Of a DNA stretch of 13,036 nt, positions 5,757 to 12,966 are shown one piece after another. Source of the DNA: CAZSTA01 sp964609495 [NCBI: uncultured bacterium] (lineage in GTDB: Bacteria; CAZSTA01). How positions within the stretch are numbered: position 1 is the stretch's first letter; each line of letters begins with the position of its first letter. A program made the translations under genes and the position numbers. The stretch covers positions 1 through 13,036 of the forward strand of contig CAZSTA010000097.1 of the NCBI GenBank assembly GCA_964609495.1, given 5' to 3'. Under the pieces are notes generated by a model. The model saw only the letters and a program-made list of their open reading frames with translations. It was not told the DNA's origin and searched no databases.

Positions 5757-6890
5757 TTAAGTTTTGTCTATCCTCAAACTGCTTTTTACTCCCTCCACCC
5801 TATTTATCTCCTTCAAGGGAAGGGTAGCACTCACTACATAATCCTTCAATTTATGATAATTAGTATTAATGCACTCATATATCCCTCTCGTTTGGAAGGA
5901 TTCGATCATATCCTTTAGTATTTTATCGGCTAATCCCTTCTCTCCCTGCCTGAGACAGTATGATACCCAGCCAGTGGGAACAGCCCAATAAGCTCCATTC
6001 TGATACTCTTCCTTCTTAGCGGCAGGATGAATGATCTTCTCCCAGTAAGTTCCAGCGATCAGATGTCTTACCTGTCCTTCCATAACTACTTTATCATAGT
6101 TCTCTACGAAGAAGTGGCAGATCCTCTCTCGCTGTTCCTCAGTGGTCACTCCGATGTAAACTGCGTAAGCAGAACCCCAAATATCGGGCTGACGACAATC
6201 TCCACTAGCGGCTAAGAATAGGTCTGAGGAATCATCCCATAGACTCTCTAAAGATTCTTTAACTTGGGCGGCCTCGATTGAGTAAGCCTGTTCAATATCC
6301 TCTCTCCCAGTTTCCGCGGCCATCTCGGCCAGGAGGGATGCGGCTTCATAGTAGAGTAGAGAGGAGAAGAGGAGATTCCCAGTCTTGCCAATCGTGTCAG
6401 TAAAGCCATAGGGAGAATGTATCTGTATGGGGTCAATATGCACTAATCCCCAGATAGATCGGAGGACCGAACGCATAGCCTTAACTAGATGTTCAACGGT
6501 ATCGAGAAAGAGAGAGGTATCCTTAGTCAGCTTCTGATACTCGCTCAAGATCTTAACTAAAAACTGGGGATTGTCAGTAGGAGGACGATCTCCCACTACT
6601 AGAAATATAGGAAAGCTTTCTTTATCTACTCTATCAGGAATCGCTCCATCATCCCTCTGATGCTCTAAAAGAAAGAGATAGGCGGTTCTGATATCCCAAG
6701 AGGTGAAGGCTTCGGGGCATCCTTCGATCATATAGCACAGATCGCGAGTCCACATAGCATTATAGTGACCACTCGTATCAGGACGAAAGATCGGGATACC
6801 AGTTATAGTGACATCTCGGCATTCCTCTATTAGACGGAGAGCCTCTTCCCTTAACCAGTCACTTCCTTCGATCTTCTTTATCGAAGACAT
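5757..6890 (-). CDS. Six-hairpin (alpha/alpha)6 glycosidase-like protein
   Basis: Probable glycoside hydrolase with an (alpha/alpha)6 barrel, related to the GH15/GH63/GH37/debranching-type fold group; the exact family is not clear. Visible signatures are HYNAMWTRDLCYM (42-54, the W-x-RD sugar-binding motif), HSPYGFTDTIGKTG (158-171, with D165 a candidate general acid), QPDIWGSAYAV (234-244) and EEYQNGAYWAVPTGW (294-308, with E295 a candidate base). There is no signal peptide, so it acts in the cytoplasm, presumably on an imported glycoside. The start has a close SD site (AGGTGA, 4 nt before ATG 6890), and the gene has its own promoter at 6957-6985. At 377 residues it is a single-domain version. 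Catalytic residues are inferred from motif position only. Confidence 0.78.
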   Translation of the reverse strand: MSSIKKIEGSDWLREEALRLIEECRDVTITGIPIFRPDTSGHYNAMWTRDLCYMIEGCPEAFTSWDIRTAYLFLLEHQRDDGAIPDRVDKESFPIFLVVGDRPPTDNPQFLVKILSEYQKLTKDTSLFLDTVEHLVKAMRSVLRSIWGLVHIDPIQIHSPYGFTDTIGKTGNLLFSSLLYYEAASLLAEMAAETGREDIEQAYSIEAAQVKESLESLWDDSSDLFLAASGDCRQPDIWGSAYAVYIGVTTEEQRERICHFFVENYDKVVMEGQVRHLIAGTYWEKIIHPAAKKEEYQNGAYWAVPTGWVSYCLRQGEKGLADKILKDMIESFQTRGIYECINTNYHKLKDYVVSATLPLKEINRVEGVKSSLRIDKT

Positions 6891-6956
6891 ATTATCACCT
6901 AGCCTTCATTTCGAGTGATTCTCTAACTTGGTCAGACGAAATCCTCTCTCCACTTC

Positions 6957-6985
6957 AGTATAGCAAAAGTCGAGCAACTTTTCAA
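6957..6985 (-). promoter_or_regulatory. Strong sigma70 promoter of the glycosidase-like gene
   Basis: On the minus strand, TTGAAA (6985-6980), a 17-nt spacer and TATACT (6962-6957) match 10 of 12 consensus positions, and a TGC before the -10 makes it extended. The leader is about 60 nt. The MITE's target duplication starts only 5 nt upstream of the -35 box. Confidence 0.75.
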
Positions 6986-6989
6986 GTAA

Positions 6990-6998
6990 TTGACCTTC
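6990..6998. repeat. Left 9-bp target site duplication of the MITE
   Basis: TTGACCTTC, identical to 7193-7201 on the other side of the inverted-repeat element. Confidence 0.85.
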
Positions 6999-7061
6999 AG
7001 AAGCATATAAAATCAGGGATCTGATATCTAAATAGATTCAAGCTAAATCACCCTCCCCTAA

Positions 7062-7082
7062 CCCCTCCCGTCAAGGGAGGGG
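7062..7082. repeat. GC-rich hairpin 1 inside the MITE
   Basis: CCCCTCCC-GTCAA-GGGAGGGG, a perfect 8-bp stem with a 5-nt loop. It is part of a CACCCTCCCC...CCCTCCC motif shared with the copy at the right window edge. Confidence 0.8.
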
Positions 7083-7112
7083 AACTAAAGAGAGCAGTCT
7101 TATCTGGATGTT

Positions 7113-7135
7113 CCCTCTCTCCTTGTGGGAGAGGG
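7113..7135. repeat. GC-rich hairpin 2 inside the MITE
   Basis: CCCTCTC (7113-7119) pairs with GAGAGGG (7129-7135) across a 9-nt loop. Being just downstream of the ADP-ribosylglycohydrolase stop, it may also act as a transcript 3' end for that operon. Confidence 0.7.
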
Positions 7136-7192
7136 ACAGGGGAGATCATATCTTGTTTGAAATTACTTAGATTCCCAATTTTATATGCATCG

Positions 7193-7201
7193 TTGACCTT
7201 C
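7193..7201. repeat. Right 9-bp target site duplication of the MITE
   Basis: TTGACCTTC, a perfect copy of 6990-6998. Removing the element and one copy would leave an uninterrupted AT-rich spacer between the two genes. Confidence 0.85.
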
Positions 7202-7234
7202 TTCCTTGAGGATAAAATCTATCAATTTTTCATC

Positions 7235-8188
7235 TCACCTGGAATTGTTATATTCTCCCTCCCATATCTCGTGAAGTTCATCAGCCATTTCAATAAATCT
7301 CTCCTTACCCTCAACCCCCTCGAGCCATCTCTGAGGAATGTTTTCCATTCCATTAAAAGCTCCACTTATAGCTCCAGCGACAGCCGCGATAGTATCGGTA
7401 TCTCCACCTCCTAATACTGCGTTTACCACGGTCTCCTCAAAATCACGGGGAGTATAGAGAAAGCAGTATATCGCACTAGCGACAGTCTCCAGCACGTAAC
7501 CTGATACTCCCAAGGTCTTTAGAGCCTCGGAGGGGGTGACTTCATCGGATAATAGCTCCTGAGCTAAAACGAGCTTGTTGCTCACCTGTGAATCTCCTAG
7601 GTAAGCAACAGTATCCGAGATAGCCGTCTCTGGATTCAGATCTTCCCGAACTCCTCTAGCCACCAGATAGGCAACAGCCAAAGCTCCCGAGATAGCCTCG
7701 CTATTATTATGAGTGATCATTACTCCAATTTGAACCGCCTCTCTCAATCCCTCAAGATCGCGGTGGTAGAATAATCCGACTGGTGCGATCCTCATCGCTC
7801 CACCATTTCCCGCGGCATAATAATCCTCGCTCCCGCTTTTATCCCAGGGATATCCTTGTTTAAGGCGAGTTATGGCATAGAGGGTAGTTCTTCCTATGCC
7901 TCTCAGATCTCTCGAATCGAACCACTCGATGAACTTACTCGATAGATGTTCAGGATCAACTTTTCTCCTCTCTATCAAATTCTCCAGATGACATATCATC
8001 ATTAGCGTATCATCGGTATATTGACCAGCCCTGAGTCCCTGATAGCTCCCTGATATGAAATCCTTATTCTGCCAAGCTCCTTTGATCATATCGGATGTCA
8101 AACCTTCAAAAGGCATTCCCATAGCGTCACCGATAGCCAATCCTAGTATTGAACCTCGAAATTTATCTATCTTGACGTTATCGCTCAT
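7235..8188 (-). CDS. ADP-ribosylglycohydrolase family protein (DraG/ARH-like)
   Basis: Enzyme family that uses two Mg2+ to cleave N- or O-glycosidic ADP-ribose bonds; many bacterial members probably act on small molecules. Family blocks are complete: FRGSILGLAIGDAMGMPFEG (10-29), GQYTDDTLM (55-63, metal ligands T58, D59, D60), GNGGAMRIAPVGLF (127-140), ITHNNSEA (158-165) and GGGDTDTIAAVAGA (260-273, ligands D263, D265, T266). Length (317 aa) is normal, there is no signal peptide and the protein is cytoplasmic. Its ATG overlaps the stop of the ceramidase-like gene (ATGA, 8188-8185), so translation of the two is coupled and a joint function is likely. With the sugar-related neighbours, a nucleoside, ADP-ribose or glycoside substrate is more plausible than a protein target, but this is inference. 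Confidence 0.93.
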   Translation of the reverse strand: MSDNVKIDKFRGSILGLAIGDAMGMPFEGLTSDMIKGAWQNKDFISGSYQGLRAGQYTDDTLMMICHLENLIERRKVDPEHLSSKFIEWFDSRDLRGIGRTTLYAITRLKQGYPWDKSGSEDYYAAGNGGAMRIAPVGLFYHRDLEGLREAVQIGVMITHNNSEAISGALAVAYLVARGVREDLNPETAISDTVAYLGDSQVSNKLVLAQELLSDEVTPSEALKTLGVSGYVLETVASAIYCFLYTPRDFEETVVNAVLGGGDTDTIAAVAGAISGAFNGMENIPQRWLEGVEGKERFIEMADELHEIWEGEYNNSR

Positions 8189-9525
8189 GATTGCGTCCTC
8201 TTTTTGGATAATATCTTATCAGCGAGGTGAATAGCAGTATCTTTAATCATATTCCAAGCTTCAGGAGAGAGTCCTGCTGGCATCTGATAGAACATATAGG
8301 ATGTCTCTACTTCATATCCTCCCTGCTCATAAGCTTCTGGTGAAGGGATATAGCCAATACATCCATTAGCATATCCGATAAGCAGGGTTGGATACCGCTC
8401 AAGTCTCTCCTTTATCTCTAACCCTAGCTTTACAAAGGCCTCTCCTGGCAGCGCAATAAGCATAGTATCCCCTAGGGTTATAACTTGAACCTCAAAGGGA
8501 ACTTTTACCACTCTCTTCCCACTCTTCACCAACTCAAGCACCTGCTCAGCCCAATTCAGCTTATACCAAGCTAGCTTCTGATGTAACTTATCAGCTCCCT
8601 CTTTCTCCAATTTATTTGCCTCTTCTCTTCTCTCCTCAACCATGCGTTCCGCGATCTCCAGGGTAGGGAGCGGGTTGAGGGGTAACTCCAGGGATTCGCT
8701 TTCGATATCAAGTTTGATATCGGAGGTGAACGATATCCTCTCCAGAATCTTGAACGACTCCGCACCTATGATCTGCCCCATCCGTCTTGCCTCTTCGAAA
8801 CCCTTTAAAGCGTCTCTGGGATTGATATCTCCAGTCGCTCCATTGGTGAACATCGCGATGAATCCTTCACCCTTTATCCTCTCCAGCATCTCCGTTGCAT
8901 ATCCGGGATAATCGGCGGAGATGAGGAGATTATCATAACCTAGAACGACTGGATGACAGGCATAGTTCATCAAAGCTCCCCTCGGATTTCCCGAGGTATC
9001 CTTGATCCCTATCACCCCCAGAGTGTAATCTATTTCGCCCTCCGGGTTACTACCAAGTATTATCTCACCTTCACTTGTCCTCTCTCTTCTATTTACGCTT
9101 AATCCCTCCAAGCGACTTTGCCCAAAGCCTAATTGGGCCCCTCTCTTGTTCTTCCAGGCTAGATATGCTACTCCGGCTATCTTCCTCTTCAGGACGCTCA
9201 ACCAAGCCTGATCAGGAGGAGGATCCTTGCGAGGGATATCAGTTGATGGTCCGGAGTGCGTGTGAGTAGTCGCAAATAGGATATTCTTCTCCGCGATCCC
9301 TGTTCTCTCCTTTACCATCTCCCTCAAGGAAGCTACGAAGTTCGAGCTGACTGCCAAGAGATCAGCGGTAATGAGCGCGATCTCTTTTTCCCCATCGTCT
9401 AAAACCAATGCTCTGGAATAGAGATCATCATGAATCCCTATCGAGGGATTCTTCCTATCCCAAAATCCTATCAGATCTATCCCCACGGGGGGAGTTATAT
9501 TAACTTTAGCCATACCAGCCTTCAA
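8185..9525 (-). CDS. Neutral/alkaline ceramidase-like amidohydrolase
   Basis: Resembles the N-terminal catalytic domain of neutral ceramidases, zinc amidases that release fatty acid from N-acyl groups. Motifs are KAGMAKVNITPP (2-13), ATTHTHSGP (85-93, zinc ligands H88 and H90), YACHPVV (188-194, H191), NGATGDINPR (228-237), LPGEAF (359-364, E362) and GGYEVE (402-407, Y404). Secreted ceramidases are much longer, with a signal peptide and a C-terminal Ig-like domain; this 446-aa protein has neither and is probably cytoplasmic. The substrate may be another N-acyl compound. The start is uncertain. TTG 9525 keeps the family's conserved KAG-x-AK prefix. ATG 9513 has GAAGG 5 nt upstream. The best SD site, AAAAGGAG, is 10 nt from an in-frame CTG at 9537. 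Confidence 0.88.
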   Translation of the reverse strand: MKAGMAKVNITPPVGIDLIGFWDRKNPSIGIHDDLYSRALVLDDGEKEIALITADLLAVSSNFVASLREMVKERTGIAEKNILFATTHTHSGPSTDIPRKDPPPDQAWLSVLKRKIAGVAYLAWKNKRGAQLGFGQSRLEGLSVNRRERTSEGEIILGSNPEGEIDYTLGVIGIKDTSGNPRGALMNYACHPVVLGYDNLLISADYPGYATEMLERIKGEGFIAMFTNGATGDINPRDALKGFEEARRMGQIIGAESFKILERISFTSDIKLDIESESLELPLNPLPTLEIAERMVEERREEANKLEKEGADKLHQKLAWYKLNWAEQVLELVKSGKRVVKVPFEVQVITLGDTMLIALPGEAFVKLGLEIKERLERYPTLLIGYANGCIGYIPSPEAYEQGGYEVETSYMFYQMPAGLSPEAWNMIKDTAIHLADKILSKKRTQS

Positions 9526-9585
9526 TTTCCCGGACAGTTTATCTCATCTCCTTTTAAATAGCTTTAAGTTCGCTGGGGAGCTTGA

Positions 9586-9629
9586 GATCTAACCCCCTCA
9601 CTCTATCCCTCTCCCACTAGGGGAGAGGG
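9586..9629. repeat. GC-rich hairpin related to the MITE interior
   Basis: GATCTAACCCCCTCAC leads to CCCTCTCCC (9607-9615), ACTAG, GGGAGAGGG (9621-9629), a perfect 9-bp stem. The layout and the following TTTCTTGTT resemble the middle and right interior of the MITE at 6999-7192. I see no matching terminal inverted repeats or target duplication, so it is a decayed relative or only shares the hairpin. It sits between the M24 peptidase stop and the ceramidase-like gene. Confidence 0.6.
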
Positions 9630-9647
9630 TTTCTTGTTGGTGAATAG

Positions 9648-10820
9648 CTAGACCCTTCTTGGAAACTTCGTCAGGATCTCGTGGCCATCCTCGGTGATCA
9701 ACACTCCCTCCTCCATTCGCATACCACCAAAGGGGAAGTTGAAAAGCCCTAAGTCGAGAGCGAAAATCATACCCTCTTGTAATACCAAGCCGTTATCAGA
9801 GGGCTGACAGTGGGGTCCCTCGCAATGTTGTAATCCTACACTGTGAGCGATCTGATAGAGCATATACTTCTGATAGCCATACTTATCGATCACCTCTCTA
9901 CCCGCCTTATCGACTTCACAGCCCTTAACACCTGGCCTCATAAATTTTAAGGCGGCATCTATAGCCTCGCAAGCGACGTCTATAATTCTGACCAACTCCC
10001 TATCCCTCTTCTTACCAGCGATGAAGGTGCGAGCAGTATCGGAGTAATATCCCTCATAGACCGCCCCTAGATCGATTATCACGAACTCGCCATCCTGTAT
10101 CTCCTTCCAAGAGGGACGACTGAGGGCCGGGATCGTCTCCACTCCTGAGGCGACCATAAAGACATGGGATAGCTGTTCTACCCCCTCTTTGCGCATAGAG
10201 TAAGCTATCTCGGTGGCGACCTCAAACTCCTTTTTACCCGGCTTGGCATTCTTGACCCCGACCTCCAATCCCCTGCTCGCGGTCAGGTAAGCCTGTCTTA
10301 TCAAGGCGATCTCATTGGGAGATTTCACCGCGCGCATATCGGCTAGGATATGCGAGGCATCAACGATATTATCCTCTCCCATAATTTGATAGAGCGTTCT
10401 CAGGACGAAGGTAGGCATCACGTCGATATCGACCACTCCCCACTTATCGATCTTGACCTCCTTCTTGATACCCTTGAATATCTCTCCTAGAGGAATCATA
10501 ACGGAGTTAGGATACTCCTCCCCAGGAATGATCAGATCTGAGCAGACCTCCATCTTCTTGATCTTCGATTTTCTCTTAGCCAAAGCCTCGCACTCCGGTC
10601 CCACGAGAAGCACTGGCTCAGCTTCCGCCGGGATTATAACTCCTGCGAACTCCAAGACCGGATTATAATCTGATACATAGCGGATATTAGCTTGGTTGAA
10701 CTCGTCTCCAGCCATAAAGAGCGCATCGAGCCCTTCTTCTCTGAGCTTACGTTGAATGGTAGAAATACGCTGTTTAAATTCCTCCTCGGGTATCGGTTTC
10801 GGTTGAACTATATCGGTCAT
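9648..10820 (-). CDS. M24 family metallopeptidase (Xaa-Pro aminopeptidase-like)
   Basis: Two-domain creatinase/prolidase-type protein: an N-terminal creatinase-like domain (about 10-150) and a C-terminal pita-bread M24 domain (about 165-388). Metal-binding positions, counted from the chosen start, are D250 (IIDLGA), D261 (YSDTAR), H326 (AHSVGL), D356 (FALDLGLF) and E370 (RMEEGV). The fourth is normally glutamate (TIEPG); aspartate here is unusual, so activity may differ from ordinary Xaa-Pro peptidases. The open frame extends to ATG 10829, but that codon touches the SD AGGAGG directly, whereas ATG 10820 lies 9 nt from it and is the better start (390 aa). It follows the dehydrogenase gene by 20 nt, so the two are almost certainly co-transcribed. 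It likely trims a proline-type dipeptide or a related amide. Confidence 0.9.
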   Translation of the reverse strand: MTDIVQPKPIPEEEFKQRISTIQRKLREEGLDALFMAGDEFNQANIRYVSDYNPVLEFAGVIIPAEAEPVLLVGPECEALAKRKSKIKKMEVCSDLIIPGEEYPNSVMIPLGEIFKGIKKEVKIDKWGVVDIDVMPTFVLRTLYQIMGEDNIVDASHILADMRAVKSPNEIALIRQAYLTASRGLEVGVKNAKPGKKEFEVATEIAYSMRKEGVEQLSHVFMVASGVETIPALSRPSWKEIQDGEFVIIDLGAVYEGYYSDTARTFIAGKKRDRELVRIIDVACEAIDAALKFMRPGVKGCEVDKAGREVIDKYGYQKYMLYQIAHSVGLQHCEGPHCQPSDNGLVLQEGMIFALDLGLFNFPFGGMRMEEGVLITEDGHEILTKFPRRV

Positions 10821-10829
10821 AATTATCAT

Positions 10830-10835
10830 CCTCCT
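10830..10835 (-). promoter_or_regulatory. SD site that decides the M24 peptidase start
   Basis: AGGAGG ends at the base next to the in-frame ATG 10829, leaving zero spacing, but lies 9 nt from ATG 10820. This favours 10820. Confidence 0.7.
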
Positions 10836-10840
10836 TTTAT

Positions 10841-11896
10841 CTATTGAAGTTCACTGAGATCGATCTTGACTGGCTTTCCAGTTTTGACGCTCTCCCAAAT
10901 TGCCTCGCTTATCTGTAGCCCTCGATAGCCATCCTCCAGATTGGGTTTAGGTTCGATCCCTTCAATTACACACTTAGCGAAATGGGCTATCTCCTCTCTG
11001 AAGCCTATCAAAGTTCCACTGAAATTAGGGGTTGTCGGCATAGGACCGGTAACTTCCCAGCCCTGATAGAGATTCCAGACTGGCACTTCCTTGGGTTGTA
11101 TCCAATCATCTTTGGGATAATATTTAAGGCGGATCATATCATCTACTGCTACATAATGCTCCACTCCAGTTACGCTTAGGAACTCGGAGAGTCTGATCCA
11201 ACTTTCAAGTGAGGAGAGATTAAGCACTCCTATCGCTCCATTTTCAAAGGTTACATTGACGGCGAATCCATAGAGATGATCTCCTCTATCTATGAAATTA
11301 GCATAAACCTCGCTCACATTCCCTCCGAAATGGCGAATCAGATCGAAGATATGTATCCCCTGCCCAACTAAATAGAACAGCCCATCCTCCTCCATTCCCC
11401 AGCCAGCGGGGAAGGGACCATTGGTAAATTTGGCAAAGATATACGATATCTCTCCAAACTCTGGAGCGCTGGCGATCTGCTTCGCTAGGCGATATCCAGT
11501 GGCGAATCTCTTCATAAAGGCGACCATTCCATACTTCCCTTGCTTCCTAGCCTCTAGGGCGAACTCCTTGGCTTCGGAGGCACTAATAGCACAGGGCTTC
11601 TCGGTGAGAACGTGTAATCCTGCTTGCAAACACTTCATCCCCGCCTCTTTATGCAACTGGGGAGGTCCCACAATTATAACTCCATCTAGCTCCTCTTTGG
11701 ATATCATCTCCTCATAGTCGGTGTACCAGCGGAGCGCTCCGAAATTTCGAGCATTACGTTTAGCTCGCTCTTCCTTCAAATCACAAGTGGCTATGAGATC
11801 GATCTCTGGAATATATGGTATATTCCCATATAGGCACATAGTGGAATGCCTGCCACAACCGATTAAAGCTAATTTTGCTTGTTTCTTCTGGGACAT
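10841..11896 (-). CDS. Gfo/Idh/MocA family oxidoreductase
   Basis: NAD(P)-dependent sugar or inositol dehydrogenase-type protein acting in the cytoplasm. The N-terminal Rossmann fold shows LALIGCGRHS (about 9-18), CDLKEERAK after the second strand, and LTEKP with E99-K100-P101, the EKP motif whose lysine is catalytic. The C-terminal substrate domain carries GQGIHIFDLIRHFGG (178-192) with H182 and D185, matching the family's active-site histidine region. Length (351 aa) is standard. The open frame extends to TTG 11914, but AAAGGAG (11911-11905) lies inside that extension, 8 nt before ATG 11896, so I set the start there. It leads a tight pair with the M24 peptidase gene (20-nt gap). Members oxidise or reduce sugars, sugar acids or inositols; the substrate here is unknown. 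Confidence 0.93.
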   Translation of the reverse strand: MSQKKQAKLALIGCGRHSTMCLYGNIPYIPEIDLIATCDLKEERAKRNARNFGALRWYTDYEEMISKEELDGVIIVGPPQLHKEAGMKCLQAGLHVLTEKPCAISASEAKEFALEARKQGKYGMVAFMKRFATGYRLAKQIASAPEFGEISYIFAKFTNGPFPAGWGMEEDGLFYLVGQGIHIFDLIRHFGGNVSEVYANFIDRGDHLYGFAVNVTFENGAIGVLNLSSLESWIRLSEFLSVTGVEHYVAVDDMIRLKYYPKDDWIQPKEVPVWNLYQGWEVTGPMPTTPNFSGTLIGFREEIAHFAKCVIEGIEPKPNLEDGYRGLQISEAIWESVKTGKPVKIDLSELQ

Positions 11897-11904
11897 TGAA
11901 TTGA

Positions 11905-11911
11905 CTCCTTT
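11905..11911 (-). promoter_or_regulatory. SD site that decides the dehydrogenase start
   Basis: AAAGGAG, 8 nt before ATG 11896. It lies inside the longer TTG-initiated frame, which argues against that upstream start. Confidence 0.8.
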
Positions 11912-11979
11912 CAAATTTAGATTGGGAATAGCTTTTCACTCGCCTCCAATGACTTATTGGAAGCTCAATAGAAGGTCTT

Positions 11980-12627
11980 CTACATTTCCTGATCTATCGT
12001 ATCTGAATTTACGATAGCCGTGATAAGATAAGAAGCTATGATCAAAGCTTCGGCTTTAGCATCATCTGTTCCCTCCTTCGAGAAGTTCTGAATAGCGATT
12101 ACAAGGTCTGATATGCGAGTTTGAATAAGAGCCAGATCGTTCTTTCTGATCGCTATATCTTGAAGGGAATAAATTTCCTCCTCTTCTTTCTCGGAAATCT
12201 CGCCCCGAATTACCTTAATATCCTTTTGTTCCTTCAAAATCTGATGTATTACCTCTCCATTACCGTCTTTCCCAACTTCAAATAGGTTCTTCTCTATTAC
12301 AATCGCTAGAAAGGCAGGTAATTCCTCCTTCGCTTCATTAACGAACTCCAGCACTTCCTCATAAGACCACTCGAAGAACTTCCTCTCCTTAGCTAGTTCT
12401 TCATCGAACCAGAAGACGCGACCTCTGATCGGATATTCTTTCTTCTCCTTCGAGGAATCAGCTACTAGGATACAGATATTGTTTACCTCGAGGTCCTGGT
12501 AGATTCTCTCAAACTCCTCGAAGCTCTTAAAAAGCCACTCATGGTCGGTGGTGTCATCCTCATTGGCTATGAAGTCGATCCTCAGACTATACATCATAAC
12601 TTCCTCTGTATAAGGCTTATCATTCAT
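11980..12627 (-). CDS. Unrecognised acidic protein, 215 aa
   Basis: I do not recognise the family. The protein is soluble and acidic, with no signal peptide or membrane segment. The N-terminal part (about 10-115) reads as mixed alpha/beta with an aromatic, charged stretch (IRGRVFWFDEELAKERKFFEW, about 67-87). A segment with many glutamates follows (EISEKEEEEIY, about 143-153), then two amphipathic helices (about 160-205) that could form a helical hairpin. The start is supported by AGGAG (12639-12635) with 7-nt spacing. It precedes the dehydrogenase gene by 83 nt on the same strand and may be in the same operon; I saw no clear terminator between them. Codon use resembles the neighbours, so there is no sign of recent transfer. 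Confidence 0.7.
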   Translation of the reverse strand: MNDKPYTEEVMMYSLRIDFIANEDDTTDHEWLFKSFEEFERIYQDLEVNNICILVADSSKEKKEYPIRGRVFWFDEELAKERKFFEWSYEEVLEFVNEAKEELPAFLAIVIEKNLFEVGKDGNGEVIHQILKEQKDIKVIRGEISEKEEEEIYSLQDIAIRKNDLALIQTRISDLVIAIQNFSKEGTDDAKAEALIIASYLITAIVNSDTIDQEM

Positions 12628-12717
12628 ATATCTACTCCTCTCTCTTCCTAAATCCGCAGTAGAATATCATTAATGCTAGGAGGATAGGTAATAAATACTT
12701 CGGAAGATAGAATACTT

Positions 12718-12755
12718 ATCGCTAATTTTATAATATCTTTAATTTACCTAGCGAT
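12718..12755. repeat. Inverted repeat ATCGCTA / TAGCGAT
   Basis: ATCGCTA (12718-12724) and TAGCGAT (12749-12755) are perfect 7-bp arms around a 24-nt AT-rich spacer, about 90-130 nt upstream of the start at 12627. It may be a regulator site or chance. Confidence 0.4.
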
Positions 12756-12788
12756 TCATTGTTGATATTTTATAGTTGAATCTGGTGG

Positions 12789-12815
12789 TACTAATATTGT
12801 ATTACAATTTTAGTA
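12789..12815. promoter_or_regulatory. 27-nt AT-rich near-palindrome, operator-like
   Basis: Arms of 13 nt around a central base pair at 12 of 13 positions (core ACTAATATTGTA / TTACAATTTTAGT with one mismatch). Length and symmetry suit a dimeric repressor site. It could also be a weak hairpin. Confidence 0.45.
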
Positions 12816-12966
12816 ATATAGCAAGAGAAATCAACAAATTTTTTCTATAAGGGAGATATTCACCGCTAATCCTGATGATAATAGTTTAGGACTTGAAATA
12901 TCTTTTTTTATATCTGGACTGATAGTTCAAAAGTTATGAAGGAGAAGGTATCTAAAGCGGTGAGGC

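Larger units (their letters stand above)
6999..7192. mobile_element. 194-bp MITE-like element with terminal inverted repeats
   Basis: The left end (from 6999) and the reverse complement of the right end (to 7192) match at 19 of 24 positions. The best-kept cores are GCATATAAAATCAGGGATCT (7003-7022) and AGATTCCCAATTTTATATGC (7169-7188). Perfect 9-bp direct repeats flank the element, the mark of a transposition event. It has no transposase. The interior is C/G-rich with two hairpins (7062-7082 and 7113-7135). The left end of a second copy is at 12967-13036. A 9-bp duplication is known for several DDE transposase groups (for example IS1 and the Tn5/Tn10 type), but the mobilising family cannot be named from this alone. 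Confidence 0.8.

Noticed and set aside
7062-7135. CRISPR-like or tandem-repeat array from the repeated C/G-rich blocks
   Set aside because: The blocks are two different hairpins inside one inverted-repeat element, with no regular spacers.
7157-7414. Plus-strand open frame spanning the MITE end and the ADP-ribosylglycohydrolase gene
   Set aside because: It has no SD site and runs antisense to a well-supported gene.
11945-11961. TCCAAT-GACTT-ATTGGA hairpin between the unrecognised gene and the dehydrogenase gene
   Set aside because: A short AT-rich 6-bp stem without a T-tract. It does not support a terminator or a named operator.
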